Of a stretch of 13,314 nucleotides of DNA, positions 1 through 7,560 are shown one piece after another. The notes under the pieces were generated by a model that made no database searches, had not been told where the DNA came from, and was given only the letters and a program-made list of their open reading frames with translations. Each line of letters starts with the position of its first letter. The stretch's first letter is position 1. This stretch comes from Bacteroidota bacterium. Lineage in GTDB: Bacteria; Bacteroidota; Bacteroidia; B-17B0; Aurantibacillaceae. The position numbers were made by a program, and so were the translations under genes. The stretch lies in NCBI GenBank assembly GCA_016708845.1, contig JADJFB010000039.1:1-13314 (forward strand), given 5' to 3'.

Positions 1-2251
1 ATTCTTTGGTTAAGCTTAAGGTGAGTTTAATAAAATAATTACGTCCTGTTGATAAAGGAACAGATGTTGCCGATGAGCTATGTGTACCTCCAGAAACAGA
101 CGTGGAGTTAATATTTTTAACATCAAATATGTTTTTACAGCCAACCGAAACGCCTATTCTATCTTTGTACCATAATTTAGATATTGTAGCGTCCATCGTA
201 TGATAATCAGATAAAATAGTTTGTTGGACAACATCGTTTATTAAAACATATCCTGGCACTTTACCATTGTATTTATAAAAAACAGAAATAGTTAATTTTT
301 CTTTTACTAATCTGTACGAAATATTTTCTGAAACTTCGGGCGAAAAATTAAATTCGGGAACATCTTCCGTTTCTGATAAATCATTATAACGACCAGTATA
401 ATTAAAGCCTGTTTGTAAACTTAGTTTTTTAAATCGCAGTGTGTTATTTATCTGTGCTCCTAATGTTTTATATTTTCCTATGTTGATATAAGAATATTCG
501 GTTGCTGTTGTTTGCGCTAAGGTTATTAAATTATAGATGTCGTTATAAAAGGTATTCACATCTAATTTGAATCGGCAATTTTTAATGGTTGTTTTGTAGT
601 TATAAGACAACGAATAATTATCTGATTGCTCGGATCTTAAATTCATATTACCCACAATATTGTGATTAATGTCAACAAATAAAAAATATAGTTCTTTTAA
701 CGATGGCGCTCTAAAACCTCTGGCGTAACTTGCTCTGATGGTATGCTCATCATTTAACATCCACTTTAAATTTAAAGATGGAATAACTGGCGTTTTGTAT
801 GTTGTGTTATAAGCATAACGCACACCCGGCTTTAAAATTAATTTATCAATTGGTTTATATTCGATAGTTGCAAATGCTGCATAATCGCCTTGGTATTGTA
901 GTTGATTATCTATACGCTTTCCTAAAGCCGATTCATAATTTACATCATAACCAATTTCGTAATTTAGTTTAGAGGAATCTGTTTTATGCACAAATGATGC
1001 GCGACTCATTAATAAGGTAAATCGGCTGGTATCTTGATCAGAACTGTTTAACGATAATGTTTCATCAAGAGTAGTTAAATCTTTATAAACCGTTTTTTTT
1101 ATACGGTTATAATAATTGTAAGCCACTAACGAATTTACCGACCAGTTTTTAGAAATTTTTCCATTCAAATAAATATTATTATCTATACGTTTAGTAAAAT
1201 AATAATCATCAAAAGATGTTTCGGCATAAGGTGCGCGTGGATATCCACGATTGGTTATTTTTTCCTCAAAATAAGCGTTCTTCAATCCAAAGTTTATTTT
1301 TTTAATGGTGTAATTGTATCCAAAATTAGCAAAATATTGTTCTTTAGGTTTCCATTGCTTAAAACGTGTACTATCTGCTATTCGCGATTGCGGCATATCA
1401 AAAGCGGCATCTGAAGAGTTCCAACCATCAAAATAATTTCGCCCGCCACTTACTTGTATGTTATGTTTTTTTAAATACACATTAGCATCAGCAGTAAGAT
1501 TATAAGTTCCAATACTTTCGTAATACCCAGTTACACCTGTAATTAATTTTTTGGTACTTGCGTTTTTTGTAATAATATTAATAGTGCCTGCTAAGGCATT
1601 TGTACCGTACTGAACTGATAATGGACCTTCAATAAACTCAATACGTTCGATATTATTCATGTTTATTTGTGATAAATCAATATTACCACTCAAGCGCCCA
1701 ATCATGGGTACACCGTCCATTAAAAATTTTACATTTTCGCCGCTAATGCCTTGCAAGCTCATGCCTGCACCTAAAATATTATCTTGTTGTAACCGTACAT
1801 TTAATTGATTAGAAAGTACGTCGCGCATATTAACGGCGCCCATTTGTTGTATTTTTTCTTTATCAATTATTTGTATTTTTTGAACTGCTTGCTCTGCTGT
1901 TGTTGGAGCGTATTGCGCTGTAATAACTACTTCGCTTAAATTTAGATTAGAAGGTGTAATATAAATTTTTTTAATTTTATTTAATTCAAGTCCCATTACA
2001 ATACGCGTGTATTTATCGTAACCAACAGCTTGAACAATTATTGTGTAATTAGTACTATCATCTTCTTCGGCTTGGCGATAGTTAATTTTACCTTTATCAT
2101 CTGCTATTTTACCAAAACTGATAAAGCTATTCTTAATGTAAATAGCAGCGAACGAAACAGGCAAAGAATCTTTAGCAGAACACACCTGCAATTGTTGAGC
2201 ATTTAAGCTTACAATAAAAAATAAAAAATAAATGCAGTAGGTAATTTTCAC
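1..2251 (-). CDS. TonB-dependent outer-membrane receptor, HmuR-like (probable heme receptor), 3' end outside window
   Basis: Outer-membrane beta-barrel receptor that would import a ligand, probably heme, using TonB energy. I read about 750 codons without interruption. The start is a GTG at 2249-2251, chosen because it opens a typical signal peptide (KITYCIYFLFFIVSLNAQ) and no ATG lies nearby in frame. After it come a carboxypeptidase-regulatory-like domain (about residues 20-105, ending in SEVVITAQ), a plug domain (about 115-230; GGxNxL-like region LSNQLNV, YGTNALAGTINIIT) and the barrel. FRAP (704-715), an intervening His in NHN (662-664) and NMNL (638-649) match the FRAP-His-NPxL signature of heme receptors, with Met for Pro in the last box. 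The barrel reaches a last-strand-like sequence (NYFIKLTLSL) at the window edge, so only a few residues are missing. The upstream genes encode a HmuY-like protein and a DUF6607-type protein. The family is certain; the heme substrate is inferred. Confidence 0.9.
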   Translation of the reverse strand, partial: MKITYCIYFLFFIVSLNAQQLQVCSAKDSLPVSFAAIYIKNSFISFGKIADDKGKINYRQAEEDDSTNYTIIVQAVGYDKYTRIVMGLELNKIKKIYITPSNLNLSEVVITAQYAPTTAEQAVQKIQIIDKEKIQQMGAVNMRDVLSNQLNVRLQQDNILGAGMSLQGISGENVKFLMDGVPMIGRLSGNIDLSQINMNNIERIEFIEGPLSVQYGTNALAGTINIITKNASTKKLITGVTGYYESIGTYNLTADANVYLKKHNIQVSGGRNYFDGWNSSDAAFDMPQSRIADSTRFKQWKPKEQYFANFGYNYTIKKINFGLKNAYFEEKITNRGYPRAPYAETSFDDYYFTKRIDNNIYLNGKISKNWSVNSLVAYNYYNRIKKTVYKDLTTLDETLSLNSSDQDTSRFTLLMSRASFVHKTDSSKLNYEIGYDVNYESALGKRIDNQLQYQGDYAAFATIEYKPIDKLILKPGVRYAYNTTYKTPVIPSLNLKWMLNDEHTIRASYARGFRAPSLKELYFLFVDINHNIVGNMNLRSEQSDNYSLSYNYKTTIKNCRFKLDVNTFYNDIYNLITLAQTTATEYSYINIGKYKTLGAQINNTLRFKKLSLQTGFNYTGRYNDLSETEDVPEFNFSPEVSENISYRLVKEKLTISVFYKYNGKVPGYVLINDVVQQTILSDYHTMDATISKLWYKDRIGVSVGCKNIFDVKNINSTSVSGGTHSSSATSVPLSTGRNYFIKLTLSLTKE

Positions 2252-2274
2252 AATAAAAATTAAATAAAATTTGG

Positions 2275-2342
2275 TGTTACGAGATACAAAAACACACTAT
2301 TGATAGCACTACTACTAAAGCCGCATCTTATACCTCGTAACA
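2275..2342 (-). other. 15-bp RNA stem between the DUF6607-type gene and the TonB receptor
   Basis: Arms 2275-2289 and 2328-2342 enclose a 38-nt loop. Read as minus-strand RNA, all 15 positions pair, two of them as G-U. Read as plus-strand RNA, the same two positions are A-C mismatches. The structure therefore fits the minus transcript, which is the direction of both flanking genes. It begins 8 nt after the DUF6607 stop codon and ends 23 nt before the receptor GTG. The following sequence is T-rich but has no clean U-run, so it looks more like an mRNA-stabilising or translation-controlling element than a classic terminator. I do not recognise a known riboswitch. Confidence 0.5.
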
Positions 2343-2350
2343 ACAAATTA

Positions 2351-3273
2351 TTAAGCGGCTTTTAAAAAGGCATCGATTATTTTTTTAATTTCAGCATTAG
2401 CAGAACCTTTTACATAAGCTTTCGTATCGCAAGATGTATAACCTAATTCAAATAAATCTTCATATAAACGCTTGTTATCAATCTTTGCAGCTAATTTTAA
2501 ATTAGGTGTTTTTGCATACACTTCTTCCCAAATTTTTCGCACATCAGCCCAGTATCCTTTTTGTTTTTCCCAATATTTAAGTGCGGGCGAACCATCATAG
2601 TTTCCTTTGGTGAACATTTCCATTCCTTTTTCCACGCTAATAATTTATCAGTACCATTGGCACGAATAATTTTCTCGTTATCTTGCTCATAAGCCCATGC
2701 TCCGTCTTTAAAAATTTCCATACGGATATGTCTTCTCATCACATTATAATCTTTACGCTTTGTGTATTCACGGCGTGGCAATGGCGAATCGTTTGTGCCT
2801 TCCCAAAAATGTTTTCCATCAACGTGTACCCAAGTTCCGTAACTTTCGTATCGCGGGCTATCATCTACTTGAAATACTTTTTGTGTCCATGTACCTTTTG
2901 CTTGCTCAGCAGTTAGGGTTGTTTTTCGCCATTCGTTATCGGTATAAAAATTATAAATTTCTTTATTTTCATATACCCAATCTTGGCGCCAGTGTTTAAT
3001 AATGGTTGAATCATTAACGATTAATAAATGTTGCAAAACAATTTTAGTTGGTGTTTCTTCAACTAACGAAACTTGTTCGATACCATGTTCACTGTATCTA
3101 TCGTGAAATTTGTAAGCCGTATCAGGAGCAAAGGTTTCTGCAAAATCAAAGGTAACTTTGTAAACACCAGCCATGGCTTTAATGCTTTCTCTGTCTTGAT
3201 CTAATTTGTTGTTTTTTTGTGCAAACAATGCGCCAATAAATACTAAGCTGACAATGATAAATAGTGTTTTCAT
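2351..3273 (-). CDS. DUF6607-type exported protein, single-base frameshift
   Basis: Exported protein of unknown biochemical function. It has a signal peptide (MKTLFIIVSLVFIGALFAQ), then a conserved body with DRESIKAMAGVYKVTFDFAE, the HWRQDWVYEN region, GTWTQKVFQVDDSPRYE and PLPRREYTKRKDYNV. I recall this pattern as the DUF6607 family of Bacteroidota and some gamma-proteobacteria; I could not check it. The reading frame breaks at a T-run (2627-2631, a run of A in the gene): adding one base joins KLLAWKK to GMEMFTKGNYDGSP and gives a protein of about 307 residues ending at 2351. The homopolymer position suggests a sequencing error. It lies 70 bp after the HmuY-like gene and 99 bp before the receptor on the same strand, so it probably belongs to the same uptake operon. 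Its role in heme or metal uptake is inferred from context only. Confidence 0.8.
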
Positions 3274-3299
3274 TCTTTTTTGTGTTTTTAGTGATTATT

Positions 3300-3345
3300 A
3301 ATTCGCATTGACTTCTTCAAGCTCAGTCAGCGCGATAAGTGAATT
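3300..3345. other. Imperfect hairpin in the gap after the HmuY-like gene
   Basis: GCATTGACT (3305-3313) can pair with AGTCAGCGC (3325-3333) with one mismatch and one G-U, around an 11-nt loop. The flanking AATTC (3300-3304) and GAATT (3341-3345) can extend it past a 7-nt bulge. The right edge overlaps the HmuY-like stop codon (3344-3346). No U-run follows in either direction, so it is not a standard terminator; it could stabilise or process the operon mRNA. It may also be chance. Confidence 0.3.
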
Positions 3346-4609
3346 ATTGTTTTATTAATTTTTGTGTAGTTGTATTTGTTCCAGCATTTAATTGTATCAA
3401 ATAAACGCCACTATTTAATGAACCTGTGTTTAATTCATACTTGTTAAGTCCTGTGTTTACTGATGTATTTTCAGTTGACACAACACGACCAGTCATATCA
3501 ACAATTGAGACTGATACATTTGATAATTCTGTTTCGGTAGCAAATAATAAAGTAGTTGTGTTACCAGTTGAAGGATTAGGATATAAAGACACTTGAGAAA
3601 TGTTTCCTTTTAAATCTTGTAAACCAACAGACGATAATTTTTCTTTATATAAAATAAAATTACCTGTACTAGAACCAGTAAACTTAGTAAAACGTAATTT
3701 CCAAATATCTCCTGTTTTTGCTTTTACAAAATAAACTGTATCCATTTTAATATCCCATGCAAAAGTTGACATGTTAATTTCTTTCCAATCGTAACCAATG
3801 GTGTTGATGGCCGTATTAAATGTGTGCGCTGTCCAACTATTATAGGTAGCAGGAGAAGCAACATTATCAGCTTGTGCAACTGTTACACCTTTGTTGCTTA
3901 ACACGCCTGTTACTCCGTATGGAGTTCCGCTTGGTGGCACAAACGACATATATTTTACAAATGTTAAATCCCAATTTGCAGAAATTGGCTCTCTATCAAC
4001 TACTACATTATTAGTTAAATCAAAATACGCAAAGTTTTTTCCTGTATAATTTGATTTCGTAATGCTTTGTACTTGTGGATTTGCGCCATCAATATTTGCA
4101 TATTCAAAAGAATAAACACCTCCGTTTAAATCAATTAATTTTATTTTTTTGTAAGAGGAAGCTGATAGTTTAATTACAAAACAACTATCGCCCGAAATAA
4201 TATGTGTGCTGCTATTATAAACTCCCCAACCCAAATCATTTGGATTAGAGGATATTGCGCCTTTGTTAAATGCACCAACTGTCCATGTTGTATCGCTATT
4301 ATATAATAAAGGCCATGAACTAATACCTGAAGTATCAATAGTTGAATATTGCGCCACCGAATATGGTGCACGATAAACTGCAAAGTTTGACTTTTGTACG
4401 TTTCCTAAAATAGATGCAGCATAACCATTAATTTCAAAAGCAATATCCCAATTGTCTTTTGATTGTGTTCCTTGCTCGTCGTTTTGTAAGCTGTACCATT
4501 TTTGGTTTGCGTAACCTGCTCCAACCGAAACGGTGTCGATTATTGTTTGTGATTTACTTGTAAATGCTAAGGCACTAAATAAAGTAAGTGAAAATAAAGT
4601 TTTGTTCAT
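3344..4609 (-). CDS. HmuY-like surface protein with T9SS type A sorting domain
   Basis: Predicted secreted, cell-surface protein of 421 residues, intact. Residues 1-20 form a signal peptide. The body (about 22-335) is beta-rich and carries three tryptophan-aspartate strands (DNWDIAFEING near 54, SANWDLTFVKY near 211, FAWDIKM near 280), a pattern I associate with the HmuY heme-binding family. Residues 342-421 are a T9SS type A C-terminal domain beginning LYPNPSTG, with the MTGRVV strand and the ending LNSGVYLIQLNAG...QKLIKQ. HmuY proteins capture heme and pass it to the partner TonB receptor HmuR, and such a receptor lies two genes downstream. The ATG start at 4609 is preceded by a good promoter (4645-4675) and a NarL-type dyad (4700-4715). 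The T9SS domain is secure; the HmuY assignment is moderate because I cannot identify heme ligands. Confidence 0.8.
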   Translation of the reverse strand: MNKTLFSLTLFSALAFTSKSQTIIDTVSVGAGYANQKWYSLQNDEQGTQSKDNWDIAFEINGYAASILGNVQKSNFAVYRAPYSVAQYSTIDTSGISSWPLLYNSDTTWTVGAFNKGAISSNPNDLGWGVYNSSTHIISGDSCFVIKLSASSYKKIKLIDLNGGVYSFEYANIDGANPQVQSITKSNYTGKNFAYFDLTNNVVVDREPISANWDLTFVKYMSFVPPSGTPYGVTGVLSNKGVTVAQADNVASPATYNSWTAHTFNTAINTIGYDWKEINMSTFAWDIKMDTVYFVKAKTGDIWKLRFTKFTGSSTGNFILYKEKLSSVGLQDLKGNISQVSLYPNPSTGNTTTLLFATETELSNVSVSIVDMTGRVVSTENTSVNTGLNKYELNTGSLNSGVYLIQLNAGTNTTTQKLIKQ

Positions 4610-4644
4610 TGTATCTTGTTTAGAATAATTATAAATAATTTTCG

Positions 4645-4675
4645 CAAAGATGGATGTATTGCTTACGAACTACAA
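4645..4675 (-). promoter_or_regulatory. Bacteroidota-type promoter of the HmuY-like operon
   Basis: On the minus strand, TTG (4673-4675) is followed after 20 bp by CATCTTTG (4645-4652), which matches 7 of 8 positions of the Bacteroidota -7 consensus TAnnTTTG at the expected spacing. Transcription would start near 4639, about 30 nt upstream of the ATG at 4609. Confidence 0.6.
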
Positions 4676-4699
4676 TACTTAAATGAGGGTAAATTATAC

Positions 4700-4715
4700 T
4701 ACCTGAGTTTTGGTA
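4700..4715. promoter_or_regulatory. NarL-type 7-2-7 inverted site A, upstream of the HmuY-like gene
   Basis: The site is TACC (4700-4703), 8 bp, GGTA (4712-4715). It has the spacing of the NarL-family 7-2-7 operator (TACYYMT-N2-AKRRGTA). Its core matches site B (5449-5464) at most positions. It is centred about 68 bp upstream of the predicted transcription start of the HmuY-like operon, a usual place for an activator, and 28 bp beyond the regulator's own stop codon. The dyad is seen directly; binding by the adjacent regulator is inferred. Confidence 0.5.
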
Positions 4716-4742
4716 TCCACTAACTAAAAATGAGTAGAAAGA

Positions 4743-5389
4743 TTACTTCATTAATCCCGTTTTGATGGCGTACTGCGCTAGCTCAATGCTATGATTGATA
4801 CCTAATTTTTTGTAGATATTTTTTTTGTGAGTAACAACGGTGTAGTAACTAATATTTAAACTATCCGCAATTTCTTTTGGACGTTTACCAGATACTAATT
4901 CTTTGATGACGTCTATCTCTCTACTAGTGATACTTCCAGTTTCGCAATGCTCTTTATTAGATATTTCTTTTTCCAACAACACATCGATAATTTGTCCGCA
5001 AAAATACTTTTCGCCTTTAGCGCACGACTTAATAGCATCTATAATTTCTTGTTCATCACAATCCTTTAAAAGATAATTTTTAATACCTATTCCAATAATT
5101 TTTTTTATTTCGTTCGCTGTTTTTTCGTGAGAGATAACCAAAATATTTAAAGCCGGGTTATTTGCTTAATTGTTTTAATGACCTTTAGCGAAAAGCAATC
5201 ATCACAACAATGATCTACAATTAAAACATCAGGAACTTCTTTTTTGAGAGCTAATTGTAATGATTTAGCATCTACTACTTCCGAAATATATTCACACTCA
5301 ACATTTTCTTTAATTAACGATTTCAAGCCTTTTCTTATCAAAAAGGCTGTATCTGCAATAACTACTTTTATAGGGCTCTGTTTAGTCAA
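4743..5389 (-). CDS. NarL/FixJ-family response regulator (LuxR-type HTH), single-base frameshift
   Basis: Two-component transcription factor, about 215 residues once one base is restored near 5154-5163 (joining IKQI to NPALNILVISHE). The receiver domain covers about 1-120: acid-pocket Asp13, probable phospho-acceptor Asp59 in VLIVDHC, Ser87 in VISHE and Lys109 in YLLKD. The pocket reads ADT where ADD is usual, so one acidic residue is missing. The LuxR-type HTH is at the C-terminus (TSREIDVIKEL, EIADSLNISYYTVVTHKKNI, LGI). The start is a TTG at 5387-5389: a stop lies four codons upstream and no in-frame ATG is near. No sensor kinase is present in the window. It probably controls the downstream HmuY-like/DUF6607/TonB genes and itself, since matching dyads sit upstream of both. 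The family is certain; the target genes are inferred. Confidence 0.88.
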
Positions 5390-5417
5390 TTTATTAATTT
5401 AGATTAATTCTAAACAA

Positions 5418-5448
5418 CAAACATATAGCAAATACTCAGCATTTGTAA
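5418..5448 (-). promoter_or_regulatory. Promoter of the response regulator
   Basis: On the minus strand, TATGTTTG (5418-5425) is a perfect TAnnTTTG -7 box. TTA (5446-5448), 20 bp upstream, is a weak -33 element. It directly abuts dyad site B (5449-5464), so a regulator bound there could replace or assist -33 recognition. The start point would be near 5412, leaving a leader of about 22 nt. Confidence 0.5.
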
Positions 5449-5464
5449 TACCTAAATTATGGTA
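5449..5464. promoter_or_regulatory. NarL-type 7-2-7 inverted site B, between the regulator and the MFS gene
   Basis: The site is TACC (5449-5452), 8 bp, GGTA (5461-5464), with the same spacing and nearly the same core as site A. It touches the predicted -33 element of the regulator promoter, which suggests autoregulation. It also lies 127 bp upstream of the divergent MFS gene and could act on that gene. Confidence 0.5.
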
Positions 5465-5540
5465 TAAATGCAGCTGCCAATAAAATCGTAGCAATATTTT
5501 TTAATTATAGTAAATTCGCATCATCATAAATCAAACTTAA

Positions 5541-5585
5541 AAGAAGGTGGATTATGTTAGCAAGACTTCCCAATTAACCTAATCC
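5541..5585 (+). promoter_or_regulatory. Possible translation-attenuation leader: 7-codon ORF inside a hairpin
   Basis: A strong Shine-Dalgarno-like AAGAAGGTGG (5541-5550), rare in this window, precedes an ATG at 5554 with good spacing. The frame reads MLARLPN and stops at 5575-5577. Arms 5549-5559 and 5575-5585 pair over 11 bp with one mismatch, so the hairpin encloses the mini-ORF and ends 5 nt before the MFS start codon. This resembles leader-peptide control ahead of drug exporters and resistance genes such as cmlA. No homologous leader is known to me; the role is inference. Confidence 0.4.
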
Positions 5586-5590
5586 TATCT

Positions 5591-6835
5591 ATGGAAATAA
5601 AAGAGCCTATAAAATTCTCCACTTATCAAATACTGGTTATTGTATTATTGGCATTAACTCAATTTACGGTTGTATTAGATTTTATGGTGATGTCACCCTT
5701 AGGTGATATTTTAATGAAATCGATGAACATGACTACCACTCAATTTGGCTTGGTGGTTTCTGCCTACGCCTTTAGTGCTGGTATTGCAGGTATTTTAACC
5801 GCTGGTTTTGCCGATAGATTTGATCGGAAAAAATTATTACTCTTCTTTTACATTGGATTTATTTTAGGAACTTTATTTTGCGGCCTTGCCAATACCTATC
5901 CGCTATTAATTGCAGCACGCATTATTACAGGCATTTTTGGAGGCGTTATTGGCTCCATTTCCATGGCTATTGTAGCCGATTTATTTTTACCACAACAACG
6001 TGGCCGTGTGATGGGATTTTTACAAATGGGTTTTGGATCGAGCCAAGTGTTGGGCATCCCCATCAGTTTATATTTAGCAAATTCTTTTGGTTGGCAATCG
6101 CCTTTTTTAATGATTGTAGGTTTAGCAACTTTAATTTGGTTAATCATCGTGATTAAAATGCAACCTATTACTCAACATTTAGAAGTAAAAAATGATCGCA
6201 ATGCCTTACACCATTTGTTGCATACTATAGCGCAAAAAGATTACCGTGTTGGGTTTATGTCAACTGCTTTGTTATCCTTAGGCGGCTTTATGATGATGCC
6301 TTGGGGCAGTGCTTTTGCTATTAACAACTTACATGTTACCCCAGATCAATTACCCATTTTATTTATGATTGCAGGAGTAGCCACTTTAATTATCATGCCA
6401 ATTATTGGTAAGCTTAGCGACAAGATGGATAAGTTTAATTTATTTGCGATTGCATCCATTTGGATGATTTGTGTAGTATTAGTGTATACACGACTCACAC
6501 CTGTTCCATTTTGGTTTGTAATCATTATGAATGTGTTGATGATGATTGGCATTATGAGCCGCATGGTGCCATCTATGGCATTAGCATCATCATTACCAAA
6601 AATGCAAGATAGAGGGGCGTTTATGAGCATCAATTCTTCGCTACAACAAATTTCAGGTGGTGTAGCTGCCGCTATTGGCGGAATGATTGTGGTACAAAAA
6701 GATAAAACGAGTCCTTTAGAACATTACGATACACTAGGTATTTTAATTACCATCATATTGCTTTTTGCTATATACATGGTGTATAGAGTAAGTAAAATTG
6801 TGAAGAGAAGAGAGATTGAAACGGCTAAACTATAA
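5591..6835 (+). CDS. MFS transporter, DHA1-type drug/sugar efflux
   Basis: Inner-membrane proton-driven exporter of 414 residues with about 12 transmembrane helices, intact and of usual length for the major facilitator superfamily. Helix 1 carries the LDFMVMSPLGD motif (29-39), the D1-type motif of DHA1 drug-efflux and AraJ-like permeases. Motif A, GFADRFDRKK, is at 72-81 between helices 2 and 3, and a weaker copy (GKLSDKMDKF) follows the middle loop. The charged central loop is near 190-215. The substrate cannot be told from the sequence. The ATG at 5591 lies 13 bp after the stop of a possible leader peptide (5554-5577). Its last 6 bp overlap the end of the convergent potassium channel gene. 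The divergent neighbour is the response regulator, and site B lies between them. Confidence 0.92.
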   Translation: MEIKEPIKFSTYQILVIVLLALTQFTVVLDFMVMSPLGDILMKSMNMTTTQFGLVVSAYAFSAGIAGILTAGFADRFDRKKLLLFFYIGFILGTLFCGLANTYPLLIAARIITGIFGGVIGSISMAIVADLFLPQQRGRVMGFLQMGFGSSQVLGIPISLYLANSFGWQSPFLMIVGLATLIWLIIVIKMQPITQHLEVKNDRNALHHLLHTIAQKDYRVGFMSTALLSLGGFMMMPWGSAFAINNLHVTPDQLPILFMIAGVATLIIMPIIGKLSDKMDKFNLFAIASIWMICVVLVYTRLTPVPFWFVIIMNVLMMIGIMSRMVPSMALASSLPKMQDRGAFMSINSSLQQISGGVAAAIGGMIVVQKDKTSPLEHYDTLGILITIILLFAIYMVYRVSKIVKRREIETAKL

Positions 6836-7558
6836 CTTATCGTAGGAATGGATATCATTTAAATTAATGGATATACTTCCATCTTTGTGTGGCATTTGTT
6901 TCATAGGCACAAACTTTGCATTCCAGGCAATTTCGCTGGCTTTATAAGACATACGAGAATATACCGTTTGAAAGTAAGTATCAGTTATCGATTTTATTAA
7001 AATAATAAACTCACCATCTCTTTGTTTTAAATCAGTCTCCGTTAAACCATACATCGGACTCTTATCATCAATAGGATGAACAACTGTCCAAGTAAGTGGT
7101 AGTAAATTAATTTTACTTCTTTCTAAATCTAAAAAATGAAAATCTCTTTTTAAGGTTTCAGGATTATTAATAGCCAAAATCACCTGGCATTCGGTTTCAA
7201 TTAATTCATTTTGCTTTTTATTAGCTACTCTAAACATATATCCAGTCATATCTTTATAAGGTGCAACTACTGCTTCATTACTATATTGCAAATCTGCTTT
7301 AGGTTTTGAGAAACGCCCATATAAAATACCTGTTACCAAAGCAAAACCCATCAAACCTAACATGGATTCGATAGAGGAAACGCTGCTTGTAAATACACTA
7401 TTTGGATAAATATGACCGTAACCCACGGTAGTGAGCGTTTGCGCACTAAAGAAAAATAATTGGTAAAATTTTTCGGAACCAGCTCCTACTTCCATTCCAC
7501 CAAACGTATCGGCACCAATCATATAGTAAACAATCGCAAATAAGGTATTTACAGCCAC
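6830..7558 (-). CDS. Inward-rectifier (Kir/KirBac-type) potassium channel, N-terminus missing
   Basis: Potassium channel subunit of the cytoplasmic membrane. The selectivity filter TTVGYG is at residues 43-48 after the pore helix (FFFSAQTL). The second membrane helix follows (GLMGFALVTGILYGRFSKP), then the Kir cytoplasmic immunoglobulin-like domain (about 80-235; FRVANKKQNELIE, LPLTWTVVHPIDDKSPMYGL). Relatives have about 300-320 residues and this frame has 242: the slide helix and the first half of membrane helix 1 are absent, and the frame begins inside it at AVNTLFAIVYYMIG with a GTG at 7556-7558. A stop lies four codons upstream and no Kir-like sequence continues in any frame. The SCO gene starts 2 bp away on the other strand. 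The product is unlikely to work as it stands; a deletion or an assembly join at 7559-7560 explains this best. Confidence 0.88.
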   Translation of the reverse strand: MAVNTLFAIVYYMIGADTFGGMEVGAGSEKFYQLFFFSAQTLTTVGYGHIYPNSVFTSSVSSIESMLGLMGFALVTGILYGRFSKPKADLQYSNEAVVAPYKDMTGYMFRVANKKQNELIETECQVILAINNPETLKRDFHFLDLERSKINLLPLTWTVVHPIDDKSPMYGLTETDLKQRDGEFIILIKSITDTYFQTVYSRMSYKASEIAWNAKFVPMKQMPHKDGSISINLNDIHSYDKL

Positions 7559-7560
7559 TA

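Noticed and set aside
1236..1249. Perfect 14-bp palindrome CGTGGATATCCACG
   Set aside because: It lies inside the intact TonB receptor reading frame, encodes ordinary barrel sequence and has no second copy that I could find; chance is the simplest explanation.
2683..2999. Open frames on the plus strand opposite the DUF6607-type gene
   Set aside because: They are antisense shadows with no recognisable protein features, start context or promoter, while the minus-strand protein is clearly conserved.
5896..6633. Open frames antisense to or out of frame with the MFS gene
   Set aside because: They have low-complexity composition mirroring the transporter's hydrophobic codons and no independent gene signals.
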